Numbered from the stretch's first letter, positions 26,082 to 36,023 are shown. The stretch is DNA of 64,000 nucleotides from an uncultured Bacteroidales bacterium (GCA_910578275.1 CAJTPR010000002.1:219319-283318); one strand, 5' to 3'. Notes: generated from the letters alone by a model not told the origin. Numbers and translations are program-made.

Positions 26082-27935
26082 ATGGACAGAGAAAAACTTT
26101 TTTCCGAATTTCCCGCCGTTTCCACCCAGGAATGGATGGATGCCATCATAAAGGATCTCAAAGGTGCCGACTTCAACAAGAAACTGGTCTGGAAAACCGA
26201 CGAAGGTTTCGACGTGAATCCGTTTTACAGGGCCGACGATCTGGAAAACGTCGTCCATGCCGATGTGCCGGGTCGGTTTCCCTACGTGCGTGGCAACAAG
26301 ACGGAGGGAAACGACTGGGAAATAAGGCAGGATTTCCGGATTGCCGACATTGACACCTGCAACCGCATGGCGGCCGAGGCGGCCGTCAAGGGTGCCGAAT
26401 CGGTGGGCGTTTGCGTCAAGGACGTGCAAAGCCTTTCGCAGATGGAGCGGCTCCTGGCCGGCATCGACCTTACGCGTACCGCCGTCCATCTTCTCGGCAG
26501 CGTCGATTATGCGGCCACGTTGAAACTGTTCGTGGAATACCTGCGGAAAAACCGGATCAAGGCCGACAAGGTGCGCGGTTCGGTCGATTTCGATCCGCTT
26601 TGCCATGCGCTCTTGCACGGCAACTACTATCGTACGTTGGATGCGGACATGGACGAGGCCGCCGCCCTTTTCAGGCAATACGCCGAGGAACTTCCCTTGT
26701 TCAGGTTCTTGAGCATCCATGCCGACCTCTTGCACGAGGCCGGCGGCTACAACGTCCAGGAACTGGGATTCGCCCTCAATTGGGCGGTGGAATATTTCTC
26801 GCGTCTCACCGACAAGGGTCTGGACATGGACTTGATCGCCGGCAGGACCACGTTGGTGCTGGGCATCGGTTCCGACTACTTCATGGAAATGGCCAAGTTG
26901 CGTGCGGCCCGCATGTTGTGGGCCTATATGGTGCAAGGCTTCGGCCCCGTAAAGGAAAGCAGCAAGGTGGCTTTCGTGCATGCCACGGTTTCTTCCTGGA
27001 ACAAGTCGGTCTATGACCCGTACGTGAACCTGCTCCGTTCCGCTACCGAGGCCATGAGCGCCGCTTTGGGAGGCGCCGACTCCATCCATGTGAGCGACTT
27101 TTCGGAGGCGTTCCGTCCCTCCGACGATTTTTCGGCGCGTATAGCCCGTAACCAGCAGATCATCCTCAAGGAAGAATCGTTTTTCAACCGTATCGTCGAC
27201 CCGGCGGCCGGTTCGTACTATATCGAAAACCTTACCGCCAACTTGGCCGGCGAGGCCTGGAAGTTGTTCTTGGACACGGAAAGCAAGGGCGGGTTCGCCG
27301 CTTGTTACGAAAAGGGACTTGTCCAGGACAAGATCGCCGAATGTGCCGCCAAGCGCAATGCGGATCTTGCCAAGCGCAAGATCGTCCTGACGGGCGTGAA
27401 CCAGTTTCCCAACCTCAATGAACAAGAGGCGGAAAACATAAGGAGCACGGCGCGGGAGTTTGCGAAAGAGGGCGATTTCAAGACGATCAGGCCTTATCGT
27501 GCGGCGCAAGCCTTCGAAGAATTGCGTTTGCAGACCGAGGCGTTCGCCAAGAAGAACGGCCGACGTCCCAAGGTGTTCCTCCTAACCTGTGGAAACCTGG
27601 CCATGCGCAAGGCGCGCGCCGGGTTCGCTACCAACTTTTTCGGTTGCCTGGGCTATGAAATCGTGGACAACGCCGGTTTCAAGGATGGCGAAGAAGGTGC
27701 CAAGGCAGCCTTGGAAAGCAAGGCCGAGATTACCGTCCTTTGCAGCAGCGACGAGGAATATGCCGCCTTGGCCGCACAAGCTTGCCCGCTGTTGAAAGGA
27801 AAGACGCATATCGTCTATGCGGGAGCCGCGCAAGACGAGGAACCGTTCAGGGCCTTGGGTGTGGAATGTTTCATTCATGTCCGCAGCAACGTGCTCGAGA
27901 CATTGCGTTCGTTCCAGCAATCCTTGATGAAATAA
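26082..27935 (+). CDS. mutA: methylmalonyl-CoA mutase small (beta) subunit
   Basis: 617 residues from ATG 26082 (MDREKLFSEFPAVSTQEWMD). N-terminal TIM-barrel-like half (DFNKKLVWKTDEGFDVNPFY, LGIGSDYFMEMAKLRAARML) and a C-terminal flavodoxin-like half that lacks the DxHxxG cobalamin-ligand motif. This is the sign of the non-catalytic MutA subunit. Together with catalytic MutB it isomerises succinyl-CoA and methylmalonyl-CoA in propionate formation. The odd point is that mutB does not follow; the next gene is mntP after a hairpin. Confidence 0.92.
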   Translation: MDREKLFSEFPAVSTQEWMDAIIKDLKGADFNKKLVWKTDEGFDVNPFYRADDLENVVHADVPGRFPYVRGNKTEGNDWEIRQDFRIADIDTCNRMAAEAAVKGAESVGVCVKDVQSLSQMERLLAGIDLTRTAVHLLGSVDYAATLKLFVEYLRKNRIKADKVRGSVDFDPLCHALLHGNYYRTLDADMDEAAALFRQYAEELPLFRFLSIHADLLHEAGGYNVQELGFALNWAVEYFSRLTDKGLDMDLIAGRTTLVLGIGSDYFMEMAKLRAARMLWAYMVQGFGPVKESSKVAFVHATVSSWNKSVYDPYVNLLRSATEAMSAALGGADSIHVSDFSEAFRPSDDFSARIARNQQIILKEESFFNRIVDPAAGSYYIENLTANLAGEAWKLFLDTESKGGFAACYEKGLVQDKIAECAAKRNADLAKRKIVLTGVNQFPNLNEQEAENIRSTAREFAKEGDFKTIRPYRAAQAFEELRLQTEAFAKKNGRRPKVFLLTCGNLAMRKARAGFATNFFGCLGYEIVDNAGFKDGEEGAKAALESKAEITVLCSSDEEYAALAAQACPLLKGKTHIVYAGAAQDEEPFRALGVECFIHVRSNVLETLRSFQQSLMK

Positions 27936-27944
27936 GATCACGAC

Positions 27945-27980
27945 GTTTTTTCGCGACCTCCGTCGGGGTCGCGAAAAAAC
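27945..27980. terminator. long perfect hairpin after mutA
   Basis: A 14-bp perfect inverted repeat (27945-27958 with 27967-27980), GTTTTTTCGCGACC on the left. No T run follows on the + strand, so it may act as a terminator only weakly or serve as a mRNA 3'-end stabiliser. Confidence 0.55.
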
Positions 27981-28001
27981 CGTCATGAAACCGGCGTTCA
28001 G

Positions 28002-28619
28002 ATGGGTCTTTTTCCGTTAATACTGCTTTCCGTCTCCTTGTCGTTGGACTGTTTCACCGTATGCTTGATTTTCGGCATGCAGCGTTCGGCCTGGAAAACT
28101 TCCTTGAAGGAGGGCGAAAAGGATCCGTTCCCTTCCTTGGGCCGGGGGGCGACGCAGGCGGCCGTGGTGTTCGCCTTTTTCCATATCCTGATGATCGTCA
28201 TAGGCTGGCTTATCGGCTGGAGCATGCTTCCGGTGGTCGAGCAATACGATCATTGGGTCGCTTTCGCCTTGTTGACGGCCATCGGGCTCAAGACCATCAT
28301 CGACGGTTTCAGCAAGAAAGACAACGCTCTCAAGGTCCATGCCATGTTCCATGCCAAATCGCTTTTGCTTTCGGCCTTGGCGGTGAGCGTCGACGCTTTC
28401 GCCGTAGGCGTCAGTTTCAAGATGCTGGCCATGCCGTTGACGACGGTTTGCCTGATCGTGGGCGTGACCGTTTTCCTGCTCAGTTTCGCCGGCGTGTTCG
28501 CCGGATATTTCCTGCACAAGCAGGTGCGGAAGATCTCGATGCCCACGCTCAACCTTGTCAGCGGACTGGTATTGATAGGAATCGGGATCCGCATACTCGT
28601 TACCAGCCTTTCCGTATAA
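28002..28619 (+). CDS. mntP: manganese efflux pump MntP
   Basis: 205 residues and six hydrophobic segments. It has the two characteristic MntP half-motifs: SLSLDCFTVCLIFGM and AVSVDAFAVGVSFKM, whose aspartates form the metal path. The MntP (DUF204) family exports Mn(II) from the cytosol. No yybP-ykoY riboswitch-like leader is visible; only about 20 bases separate the start from the upstream hairpin. It begins a group with queD and apbE. Confidence 0.9.
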   Translation: MGLFPLILLSVSLSLDCFTVCLIFGMQRSAWKTSLKEGEKDPFPSLGRGATQAAVVFAFFHILMIVIGWLIGWSMLPVVEQYDHWVAFALLTAIGLKTIIDGFSKKDNALKVHAMFHAKSLLLSALAVSVDAFAVGVSFKMLAMPLTTVCLIVGVTVFLLSFAGVFAGYFLHKQVRKISMPTLNLVSGLVLIGIGIRILVTSLSV

Positions 28620-28636
28620 TCCCGAAAATCGAAAAA

Positions 28637-29107
28637 ATGGCACGAATCAGCATTACCAAGATTTTCACGTTCGAGGCTGCCCATATCCTGCAAGGTTACG
28701 ATGGCTTATGCGCCAACATACACGGACATTCCTATCGTTTGGAAGTAAGTGTCTGCTCGCCCGGTTCGGTCGTGGAGCCCGGCCGTTTCCTGTATTCGGA
28801 AAAAGCCGATCCGAAAAACGGCATGCTGTTTGATTTTTCGGAACTCAAAAAGTTGGTAAGCAAGGCTGTCATAGAGCCGTTCGACCATAGCCTGATCTTG
28901 AACGGGCAGACGGGAGAGGACTTGGCGGAAACCTTGCGCAGGCGGTCGTTGCGTGTCATCGTCGTGCCTTACCAGCCTACGAGCGAGAACCTGCTCATCG
29001 ACTTTGCCGCCCGTTTGCAGGCGGTTCTGCCGCAGGGTATCGCACTCAAGAAACTGCGCTTGTACGAAACAGCCACCTCCTATACCGATTACGAAAGTGA
29101 ATCCTGA
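28637..29107 (+). CDS. queD: 6-carboxytetrahydropterin synthase / PTPS family (QueD)
   Basis: 156 residues from ATG 28637. FTFEAAHIL and CANIHGHSYRLEV give the zinc histidines and the catalytic Cys of the QueD class, followed by MLFDFSELKKLV and FDHSLIL. The final PTSENL and KLRLYETATSYTDY segments complete the family pattern. It makes 6-carboxytetrahydropterin on the route to queuosine and other deazapurines. The next gene overlaps its end by 11 bases. Confidence 0.88.
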   Translation: MARISITKIFTFEAAHILQGYDGLCANIHGHSYRLEVSVCSPGSVVEPGRFLYSEKADPKNGMLFDFSELKKLVSKAVIEPFDHSLILNGQTGEDLAETLRRRSLRVIVVPYQPTSENLLIDFAARLQAVLPQGIALKKLRLYETATSYTDYESES

Positions 29108-30110
29108 CGTCCGAGCCTTTCTTTGTATCCTGTGTCTGCCGTTTTACGTTTCTTGCGCCGAAAAGGCCGGCTCGATGGAAAAAATGACGGGGCTTGCGCA
29201 GGGCTCTTATTACGCGATCAGTTATTACACGTCGGACAAGGACTTGCGTGCGGATCGGCTCCGGCCGCGTATGGATTCGCTCCTGCACGCTTTCGACCTT
29301 TGCGCCTCCCTTTGGAACGACAGTTCGGAAATATGCCGCGTGAACCGCAACGAGGATTTTTATCCCGGCGAGATGTTTTGCGACATGTTCGAGAAGGCAC
29401 GGCACATCTCCGGCCTCACCGACGGGGCTTTCGACATCACGGTAGGCCCTTTGACGAGAGCCTATGGTTTCGGGGCGGGGAAGAGACATGCCTTGGACGA
29501 TTCCGAACGCGAAGAAATACTTTCTTATGTGGGTTGGCGGAAAGTGCGGCTCAAGGATGGGAAAATCGAAAAAGACGATCCGCGCTTGCAAATGGATTTC
29601 AATGCCATCGCGCAAGGGTATTGTGCCGATGTCGTGGCCCGTTTCCTGAACGGGCTCGGAATCGACCGCTTCTTGGCGGACATAGGAGGGGAAATCCGCA
29701 GCCAAGGTACCAAGGCGGGCGGAAAACCTTGGATCGTTGGCATAGAACGACCCGCGCCCGAGGCCATGTCCGACAGGAATATCTTGCAGAAGATGGAACT
29801 CGTGGATTGTTCGTTGGTCACTTCGGGAAATTATCGCAAGTATTTTGAAGAAAACGGCAAACGTTACTCGCATACGATAAATCCCGTTACGGGCGTTTCG
29901 ACCAGGCACGACTTGCTGAGCGCGACCGTGCTTTGCCGGGATTGCTGGGAAGCCGACGCCGTGGCCACGGCCTGCATGGTGATGGGCAAGGACAGCGCCA
30001 TCCGTTTCGTGAACCGTTTTCCCGGCCGCTACGAACTCTTTCTCGTCTATGCCGGTTCCGATACCACGTTGCACACCTGGCACACTTCCGGCTTTCCGTT
30101 GATCGATTGA
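29097..30110 (+). CDS. apbE: FAD:protein FMN transferase (ApbE), lipoprotein
   Basis: 337 residues from a GTG at 29097, which overlaps the queD stop. The N-terminus has a hydrophobic stretch ending in YVSC with Cys-20, so it is a lipoprotein as usual for ApbE. Motifs: GAFDITVGPLTRAYGFG, LQMDFNAIAQGYCADVVARF, LADIGGEIRSQGTKAGGKPW and RYSHTINPVTG. It attaches FMN covalently to Thr or Ser in Rnf, Nqr or similar subunits in the periplasm. Its own substrate cannot be seen here. Confidence 0.92.
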   Translation: MNPDVRAFLCILCLPFYVSCAEKAGSMEKMTGLAQGSYYAISYYTSDKDLRADRLRPRMDSLLHAFDLCASLWNDSSEICRVNRNEDFYPGEMFCDMFEKARHISGLTDGAFDITVGPLTRAYGFGAGKRHALDDSEREEILSYVGWRKVRLKDGKIEKDDPRLQMDFNAIAQGYCADVVARFLNGLGIDRFLADIGGEIRSQGTKAGGKPWIVGIERPAPEAMSDRNILQKMELVDCSLVTSGNYRKYFEENGKRYSHTINPVTGVSTRHDLLSATVLCRDCWEADAVATACMVMGKDSAIRFVNRFPGRYELFLVYAGSDTTLHTWHTSGFPLID

Positions 30111-30329
30111 CGGCTTCCGGCTTCCGATTCGTTTTTCCGTATTTCTCTGTTGGTTTCCTGCCTGATATACGGCGGATGTCCATGTCGTGAAAGGCGATAA
30201 GGCATGAAAGTGGAATCGTGTGAAGATTTGAAAATTTTTATTAACTTTACGGGCAAGTCGCCCCGGACGGGGTTTAAACTTAACGACAAACAAAAACCAA
30301 CACTATTGTCTAACTAATTCTTTAAAGTC
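30111..30329. other. leader region before the T9SS cargo gene
   Basis: 219 bases with no gene. It holds a weak -7-like TAACTTTA at 30242 (last base off the TAnnTTTG consensus) and an A-rich stretch directly before ATG 30330. The GC-rich short hairpin CGCCCCGGACGGGG near 30260 could stabilise the leader. No other structure was noted. Confidence 0.4.
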
Positions 30330-33300
30330 ATGAAAAGATTTTTCTTCTCATTAGGATTGTCAGTGACGATTCTTTTGTCAACTGCCTTTGCACAAGAAAA
30401 CATGCAAAAGAAGTCTGCTCCTCGAGGGGAGGCCGTTACCGGATTTTCAAATGTGAACAAAATTTCTCCTTTGAACAAATTCGGTCACAAACGTATCAAA
30501 CCATTTTCAACCGCGACGAAAAACAGAACGGTTATCCTTCCGCAAGCCTGCTACAAATCGGTCGAAAATCCGGACAAGGCCATGATCAAGGTGGTGGTGA
30601 CCATGGACTGGGAAGACGGTACGGGTTATCAGGTCCTGCTTGACGACAAGCATGAAATCGTATCCTACGTGAATGACAAAGACCAATTGGATCAAACGGC
30701 CATTGATGAAATCTACGCGGCCGCGACCTCCAAGATTCCGGCGGACGCGAAGCCCGAAATAGGCGGATCTTCGATTGTCGCCGATTCGGAACATCCCGTT
30801 GCCGTCGATTCCGCGTACATTGAACCCGGAACATACGACTTGTTGTTCGTGAATCCTTCTCCGGACTATGATGATCCTGAAATAATGTTGGTTTATCTTG
30901 CCAACAACGGGTATTTCGACGATATCGTGTTCGAAGCCGGTACCACTTACGTCTTTACCATTGCACAAGCCGGTAGCGGCGACTATGTGACGCTTATTCC
31001 CAAGTATGACCTGGCCGCGACCAAACTGGAATTGCCTGTCGGCAATTGTGCCGCGACCGAAGCCGAAGTGGCCATCGAGATAACCAACAACGGTGCGGCG
31101 ACCATTGACAGTTGCACCGTTTTCTATACGGTGAAAGGAATGGACGGTACCGCCTCCGCAGACACCGTAAAGGAAAAGATACGGATAGACTTGGCCTTGG
31201 GAGAAAGCCGCAAGCACGTCTTCTCCGCCAAGCTTGCTTTCACGCAAGACACCGTCCTGACGGTTGTGGGCGGAATCTATCCGGTTGGATCGGAGACGGA
31301 AACCGGAAACAATTACATCGAAAACATCGTTGTCCGCAAATCGGCCGTACAGGTTCCTTATTCGTTCGACTTGAGCGCTTATGACGTGACTTATAATCAG
31401 AACGACTGGGAGATGATGGAGGGTGATGGAATCGTCGCTTTGGGAAACTATGCCGTGGCCGCTCCCGCCATTACCCGTTGCATCTCCATGGAAGCCGATG
31501 AATCCTGTCGGTTTTCTTTCGATTACATGGCCGGATTTTCTTTCTTCGGTTTTGAATTTTCCGCCACTTTCGGGGTCAAGTTCGGAAAGGCCGGTACGGA
31601 CGTCTCCACTTGGGAAACCGTTCTTTTCGAAGAAGATGTCTTCGTGGAAGATTTTGATACCAAATCCATTGCCGTGACCGCCAAGGAGGCAGGAGAATAT
31701 GCGTTCTGCTTTTTCGAAGACACGACCTCCATGGGAGGCGGTATCATCATCGCCCGTCTCTCCATCGGCGAAATCCATGACTACGATGTCAAGATGAAGG
31801 ACTTCGTTACCGGCATGCCTCGCATTACGCCGGTTGAACAAGCCGAGGCTACCTTCAAGGGGAACTTCACGATCACCAATTGGGGTCGCAAGGCGATCGA
31901 CAAGGCCGTTGTCACGATTTCGATGAACGGCAAGGAATTGGTGAAGAAGGATGTCGTACTCGGTGCCGCCGGCACGGAAAAGAAAGAGGTGTTCGATTTG
32001 CCGGTATCCGGTTTGAAAGCCAATGACGAGGTCGAGTTCACCGCTACCGTGGCCATCGACAGCAACGATGCCGATTTGGCCAACAACAGCTTGACGAGCA
32101 ACGTGGAAATATCCGATGTGGTCATGGCCTACGACCATGTTACCGAAGACATGTACACGAACGACTACGCTATCGGAGCGTCCGGCGGCAACATCGGATG
32201 CGGCATTCCTTTCACGATTAACCGGAAAGACACGCTGACCGCCGTTTCGGCGGGTTGGTCTGAAAGGTCGGAGGATATGGAAATCCTTATCGCTGTCAAC
32301 AGATGGAATGCAGGCAATGAGACCTTGGGTGACTTGCTTTTCCAGAATACCTATCGCAGGGGCACCGATGCCGGACAGCGGGAATACGCCATTCCCGCCT
32401 TGCTGCTGGAGCCCGGTGATTACATCCTTTCCGTACACCAGAGGGGTACTTCATACGGTTTGATTTGCGACGGGAAACCTTCCGGGGCCTTGTATATCGT
32501 TACCAACGATCCGGCCACCAAACAAACCAATCTCGGTACGCCCGCCATCCGCGCCATATTCGGCCATGACGGCAAACCGATGGCCAAGGATCTTGCCGTT
32601 CTCGAAATCTCCAGCCCCAAGGAAACAGGATTGTTCACGAACGAGGAACCCATTGTCGTAAGGGTAAGGAACAACGGCTACGAAGCCGCCCAGGCACCGC
32701 TTTCCGTCCTGGTAAACAAGACGGCCCTTCCTGTACAGAACGTGAACCTGCCCGCTTACGCCGAAGCCGAGTTCACGTTCAAAGGCGACCTTTCCGCTTC
32801 CGATGCCGAATTTCTCCTGACGGCCTTTACGGCTTTGCAGGGGGATGAGGACATGCAGAACGACACCTGTTTCAAGACGGTTCATTCCTTGCCTGCCGCC
32901 AGTCCTTATGTGATGAACTTCGAATATGGCGAGGACTTCGCCATTGCCGACGAATTCGTTCCTGCCTGGAAAGGTATCGATATGAGCGGTGCTTATTACC
33001 AATATGGTTTCAATGTTTCCTATCCTCACAGGCAGGAACCGGTAGGTTTCATGTCGTTTCCTAACGGAACCACTGCCTTGACGGCCTATGAGGGAGAACG
33101 TTTCGGTATCGTGTTCGGCTCCGGAGACCAGAACGACCAACCCTTGGAGAGCAATGCCTGGTTGATTTCTCCCAAATTGCAGCTGCCTGCCGCCACGGCG
33201 GGAGTATCTTTCCATGTAAAGAGTGCTACCGTGGAATACGGCTTTGAGAAGTACAACGTCTTGGTTTCCGTTACCGACAACAAGCCCGAAAGTTTCGTGA

Positions 33301-33713
33301 AAGTAGGTGGAACCCGTGAGGCTCCCGCAGAGTGGACGGCGGTGAATGTCGATTTGGCCGAATATGCCGGCAAGGAAGTGCATGTGGCCATTCAATGCGT
33401 CTCCTTCGATGCTTTCGCCTTCATGATCGACAATATCGTCGTTGGCGGAGGCGTTGGCAACGAAGTGGCTTCCAATGCGGTTCGTGTCACGGTTTATCCT
33501 AACCCGGCCAGCGAGATGATTCTCGTCAACGCGGACCAGGCCATCGAACAGGTTGCCATCTTCCAGGTTACCGGCAACATGATCTATAACTCGCCCGACA
33601 AGATGAATACCGAGGAATTCCGTTACAACGTGAGCGGCCTTGCTCCGGGCATCTATCTTGCCCGCGTCAAGACGGCCCAAGGCTATGGCGTGGTCAAGTT
33701 CATGGTGCGATAG
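30330..33713 (+). CDS. T9SS-secreted multidomain surface protein
   Basis: 1,127 residues: signal peptide, then several beta domains. Three CARDB-like domains (about 230-330, 490-590, 755-850), seen as DLAATKLELPVGNCAATEAE and similar text, alternate with jelly-roll domains of the choice-of-anchor J type (about 340-480 and 855-1040, the latter with NAWLISPKLQLPAATAGVSF and DAFAFMIDNIVVGGGVG, like gingipain adhesin modules). The last 75 residues are a type A T9SS sorting domain: VTVYPNPASEMILVNADQ, NVSGLAPGIYLARVKTAQ, GVVKFMVR. The protein should be exported by T9SS to the surface or medium and act in adhesion. No protease motif was found. Confidence 0.88.
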   Translation: MKRFFFSLGLSVTILLSTAFAQENMQKKSAPRGEAVTGFSNVNKISPLNKFGHKRIKPFSTATKNRTVILPQACYKSVENPDKAMIKVVVTMDWEDGTGYQVLLDDKHEIVSYVNDKDQLDQTAIDEIYAAATSKIPADAKPEIGGSSIVADSEHPVAVDSAYIEPGTYDLLFVNPSPDYDDPEIMLVYLANNGYFDDIVFEAGTTYVFTIAQAGSGDYVTLIPKYDLAATKLELPVGNCAATEAEVAIEITNNGAATIDSCTVFYTVKGMDGTASADTVKEKIRIDLALGESRKHVFSAKLAFTQDTVLTVVGGIYPVGSETETGNNYIENIVVRKSAVQVPYSFDLSAYDVTYNQNDWEMMEGDGIVALGNYAVAAPAITRCISMEADESCRFSFDYMAGFSFFGFEFSATFGVKFGKAGTDVSTWETVLFEEDVFVEDFDTKSIAVTAKEAGEYAFCFFEDTTSMGGGIIIARLSIGEIHDYDVKMKDFVTGMPRITPVEQAEATFKGNFTITNWGRKAIDKAVVTISMNGKELVKKDVVLGAAGTEKKEVFDLPVSGLKANDEVEFTATVAIDSNDADLANNSLTSNVEISDVVMAYDHVTEDMYTNDYAIGASGGNIGCGIPFTINRKDTLTAVSAGWSERSEDMEILIAVNRWNAGNETLGDLLFQNTYRRGTDAGQREYAIPALLLEPGDYILSVHQRGTSYGLICDGKPSGALYIVTNDPATKQTNLGTPAIRAIFGHDGKPMAKDLAVLEISSPKETGLFTNEEPIVVRVRNNGYEAAQAPLSVLVNKTALPVQNVNLPAYAEAEFTFKGDLSASDAEFLLTAFTALQGDEDMQNDTCFKTVHSLPAASPYVMNFEYGEDFAIADEFVPAWKGIDMSGAYYQYGFNVSYPHRQEPVGFMSFPNGTTALTAYEGERFGIVFGSGDQNDQPLESNAWLISPKLQLPAATAGVSFHVKSATVEYGFEKYNVLVSVTDNKPESFVKVGGTREAPAEWTAVNVDLAEYAGKEVHVAIQCVSFDAFAFMIDNIVVGGGVGNEVASNAVRVTVYPNPASEMILVNADQAIEQVAIFQVTGNMIYNSPDKMNTEEFRYNVSGLAPGIYLARVKTAQGYGVVKFMVR

Positions 33714-33725
33714 TCGTTTTGTGAT

Positions 33726-33795
33726 TTCTTCCCCGACTTGCCGGGGAAGAAGGAAAGGGCGGCAGGAATTTCCTGCCGCCCTTTCCTGTTTTTTT
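33726..33795 (+). terminator. double-hairpin terminator after the T9SS cargo gene
   Basis: First stem of 10 bp (33726-33735 with 33742-33751). Immediately after it comes an 18-bp perfect palindrome (33751-33768 with 33769-33786), followed by GTTTTTTT. Confidence 0.9.
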
Positions 33796-33881
33796 CGGGG
33801 GTCCGTTTCAAGATTCAGGAGACGGCTTGCATGTGACAGACCGGCCGCAGATGCCCTGGCGCAAACGCCTTGCCTGTGGAT

Positions 33882-36023
33882 TCATCGGACGATGCCTGCC
33901 ACCAAGGCAAGGATTTCATCCCCGTATTGGCCGGCCTTTACCTTGCCGATACCTTTTATGTCGAGCAGGTCTTCCTTGGTCTGTGGCATTTTTTCGGCAA
34001 TGCCCAGGAGGGCTTTCTGCGACAAGACCATATAGGCTTGTTTTTCCTCCTCCTTGTATTTTTTCGTCCTCCATGCCTTGAGTGCGTCCAGAAGTTGTCC
34101 GTAGGCCGGATTTTCAACGTTCTCGTCGATTTTTTCCGTTATTCCGCTTTCCTTGCCTTCCTTGCGTTTCCGCAAAGGGGCGGGCTTGGAATCGGCGGCC
34201 GGACTTGCGAACTGCGCCGATTTGGCTCGCAGGTAGGCGGAAGCGTCGAATGCCTTGTTCTGGCACACGAGACCGAGCGTTTCCTGCTTTTCGGAGAAAA
34301 GCCGTTTCAAGTCCGTTCTTTTCGCCGAGAGGCTTTCCTGGTTCTTTTGGTTGTCGAGTTCCACCGAAAGGCGGGGAATGAGCGGTTGCAGGATGTTTTC
34401 CACTTGTTGCAGGAAATACGCGGCGGCTTTGTGGCAACGTTCATCCTGGCGGGGCTTTTCGTGCTGCCGCAGTTGGTTTATTTCCACGAAAAACCGTTCT
34501 CCGACTTGATAGACGTTGCGGTCGAAATCCTCAAGGACTTGCAGGAGGTCGGCATGCAGGCGCGGATAGAGGTTCCGTAGCGATCTTCCGGAGAGGTGGG
34601 CGATGTCGGCGATGCACTGGCGCAAGGCCAGGAAGTTGAACTGTTCGCGCATCAGTCCGAACCGGTAATTTTGCTTGCAAGCGTCGGCAAATTCCTTGCT
34701 TACTTGCAGTTCGGGGCGTTGCGGGAAGTCGTCCACTTGGGTGTCGGCTACCAGCGACCCGGGACCGAGCGGCGAACGGAGCACGATGCCATCCAAGGTC
34801 CGGCAACGGCTCAGGGCAACGTAAACCTGACCGTGCGCGAAGGCACGTCCGGCATCGATGACCACCTTTTCGAACGTAAGCCCTTGGCTCTTATGGATCG
34901 TGATGGCCCATGCCAGCCGCAGGGGAATCTGCGTGAAACTGCCCTCTACTTCCGCTTTTATTTCCTTGGTTTCGTTGTCGATGACATATCTGGTGTTTTC
35001 CCATGCGTCGGGTTCCACCTTTATTTCTTGGGAATCGCCCGTTTCGTTCCGGCAACTTACCCAGACCGCGTTTTCCTCGCAACGGGAAACCAGGCCTATC
35101 TTGCCGTTGTAATACCGACGGTCGGCAGAAGAGTCGTTTTTCACGAACATGACCTGCGCGCCCGGCTTGAAACGCAGCACGGCGGCGGTCGGATAGGAAG
35201 ATTCGGGAAACGTGCCGCTTGTCCGCGCCTCGTATGTCCGTTCCTTTCGGGGCAATGCCGCCAAGTTGGCATCGTTGATGCGGTCGCTTTGGTAGTTGTG
35301 CGTGGTAAGGGTCACGTAGTTATCTTTTTCGGGCGGAATGAAGTCCGGAATGTAGCGCGAACGCAGCAATTCGAGCGTGGCGGGGTCGACATCCCTGTTG
35401 CGGATCCTTTCCAACAGCCGTATGAACCTTTCATCGTTCTGGCGATATATCCGGCACAATTCGATACAGGAGAACCCTGCCGTCTTCAAGGCTTCGCTTT
35501 CGAAGAAATAAGGGGAGGCATAGTGGTTTTTCATTTCCTCCCATTCGTCTTCCTTCACGATGGGGGAGAGTTGCTGCAAGTCGCCTATCAACAGGAGCTG
35601 GACACCGCCGAAAGGCCTCGGGTCTTTCCGGTATCGTTTGAGTATGTTGCTTACCTCGTCCAGCAAATCGGCACGGAGCATGCTCGCCTCGTCGATGACC
35701 AGCAGGTCGATGCCGCGCATGAGGCTTATCTTTTCCTTTCCCATGCGGAACCTGCTCTTTCGATGGTAGCCGGGCAGGTAGAGTCCGAACGGCAATTGGA
35801 AGAAGGAATGGATCGTGCTGCCTCCGGCGTTGATGGCGGCGATTCCGGTAGGCGCCAGCACGATCATCCTTTTGGCTGCCCGTCGTACCAATTCCTTGAG
35901 GAAAGTGGTTTTGCCGGTTCCCGCCCGACCCGTGAGGAAAAGGTTGCGGGAGGTTTCTTCCACCATTTCCATGGCCAGTATGAACTCGGGATTCATTTCG
36001 GTTTTCATGCGTGTGGTTTTCAT
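33882..36023 (-). CDS. PIF1-type DNA helicase with C-terminal HRDC-like domain
   Basis: 713 residues from ATG at 36023; ATG 36008 and 35996 are alternatives, and a frame to 36113 would include the promoter. Superfamily 1B motifs: LTGRAGTGKTTFLKEL (Walker A), LAPTGIAAINAGGSTIHSFF, DLLVIDEASMLRADLL (Walker B), LLIGDLQQLSP, then the late WAITIHKSQGLTFEKV and VYVALSRCRTLDGIVL. The last 80 residues contain an HRDC-like helical unit (DALKAWRTKKYKEEEKQAYM). Bacteroidetes PIF1-like enzymes are poorly studied; they are thought to unwind G-quadruplex or R-loop structures in 5'-3' direction. Confidence 0.9.
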   Translation of the reverse strand: MKTTRMKTEMNPEFILAMEMVEETSRNLFLTGRAGTGKTTFLKELVRRAAKRMIVLAPTGIAAINAGGSTIHSFFQLPFGLYLPGYHRKSRFRMGKEKISLMRGIDLLVIDEASMLRADLLDEVSNILKRYRKDPRPFGGVQLLLIGDLQQLSPIVKEDEWEEMKNHYASPYFFESEALKTAGFSCIELCRIYRQNDERFIRLLERIRNRDVDPATLELLRSRYIPDFIPPEKDNYVTLTTHNYQSDRINDANLAALPRKERTYEARTSGTFPESSYPTAAVLRFKPGAQVMFVKNDSSADRRYYNGKIGLVSRCEENAVWVSCRNETGDSQEIKVEPDAWENTRYVIDNETKEIKAEVEGSFTQIPLRLAWAITIHKSQGLTFEKVVIDAGRAFAHGQVYVALSRCRTLDGIVLRSPLGPGSLVADTQVDDFPQRPELQVSKEFADACKQNYRFGLMREQFNFLALRQCIADIAHLSGRSLRNLYPRLHADLLQVLEDFDRNVYQVGERFFVEINQLRQHEKPRQDERCHKAAAYFLQQVENILQPLIPRLSVELDNQKNQESLSAKRTDLKRLFSEKQETLGLVCQNKAFDASAYLRAKSAQFASPAADSKPAPLRKRKEGKESGITEKIDENVENPAYGQLLDALKAWRTKKYKEEEKQAYMVLSQKALLGIAEKMPQTKEDLLDIKGIGKVKAGQYGDEILALVAGIVR

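Noticed and set aside
27945..27980. Yybp-ykoY (Mn) riboswitch before mntP
   Set aside because: Only a simple hairpin is present and the leader is too short for the known fold.
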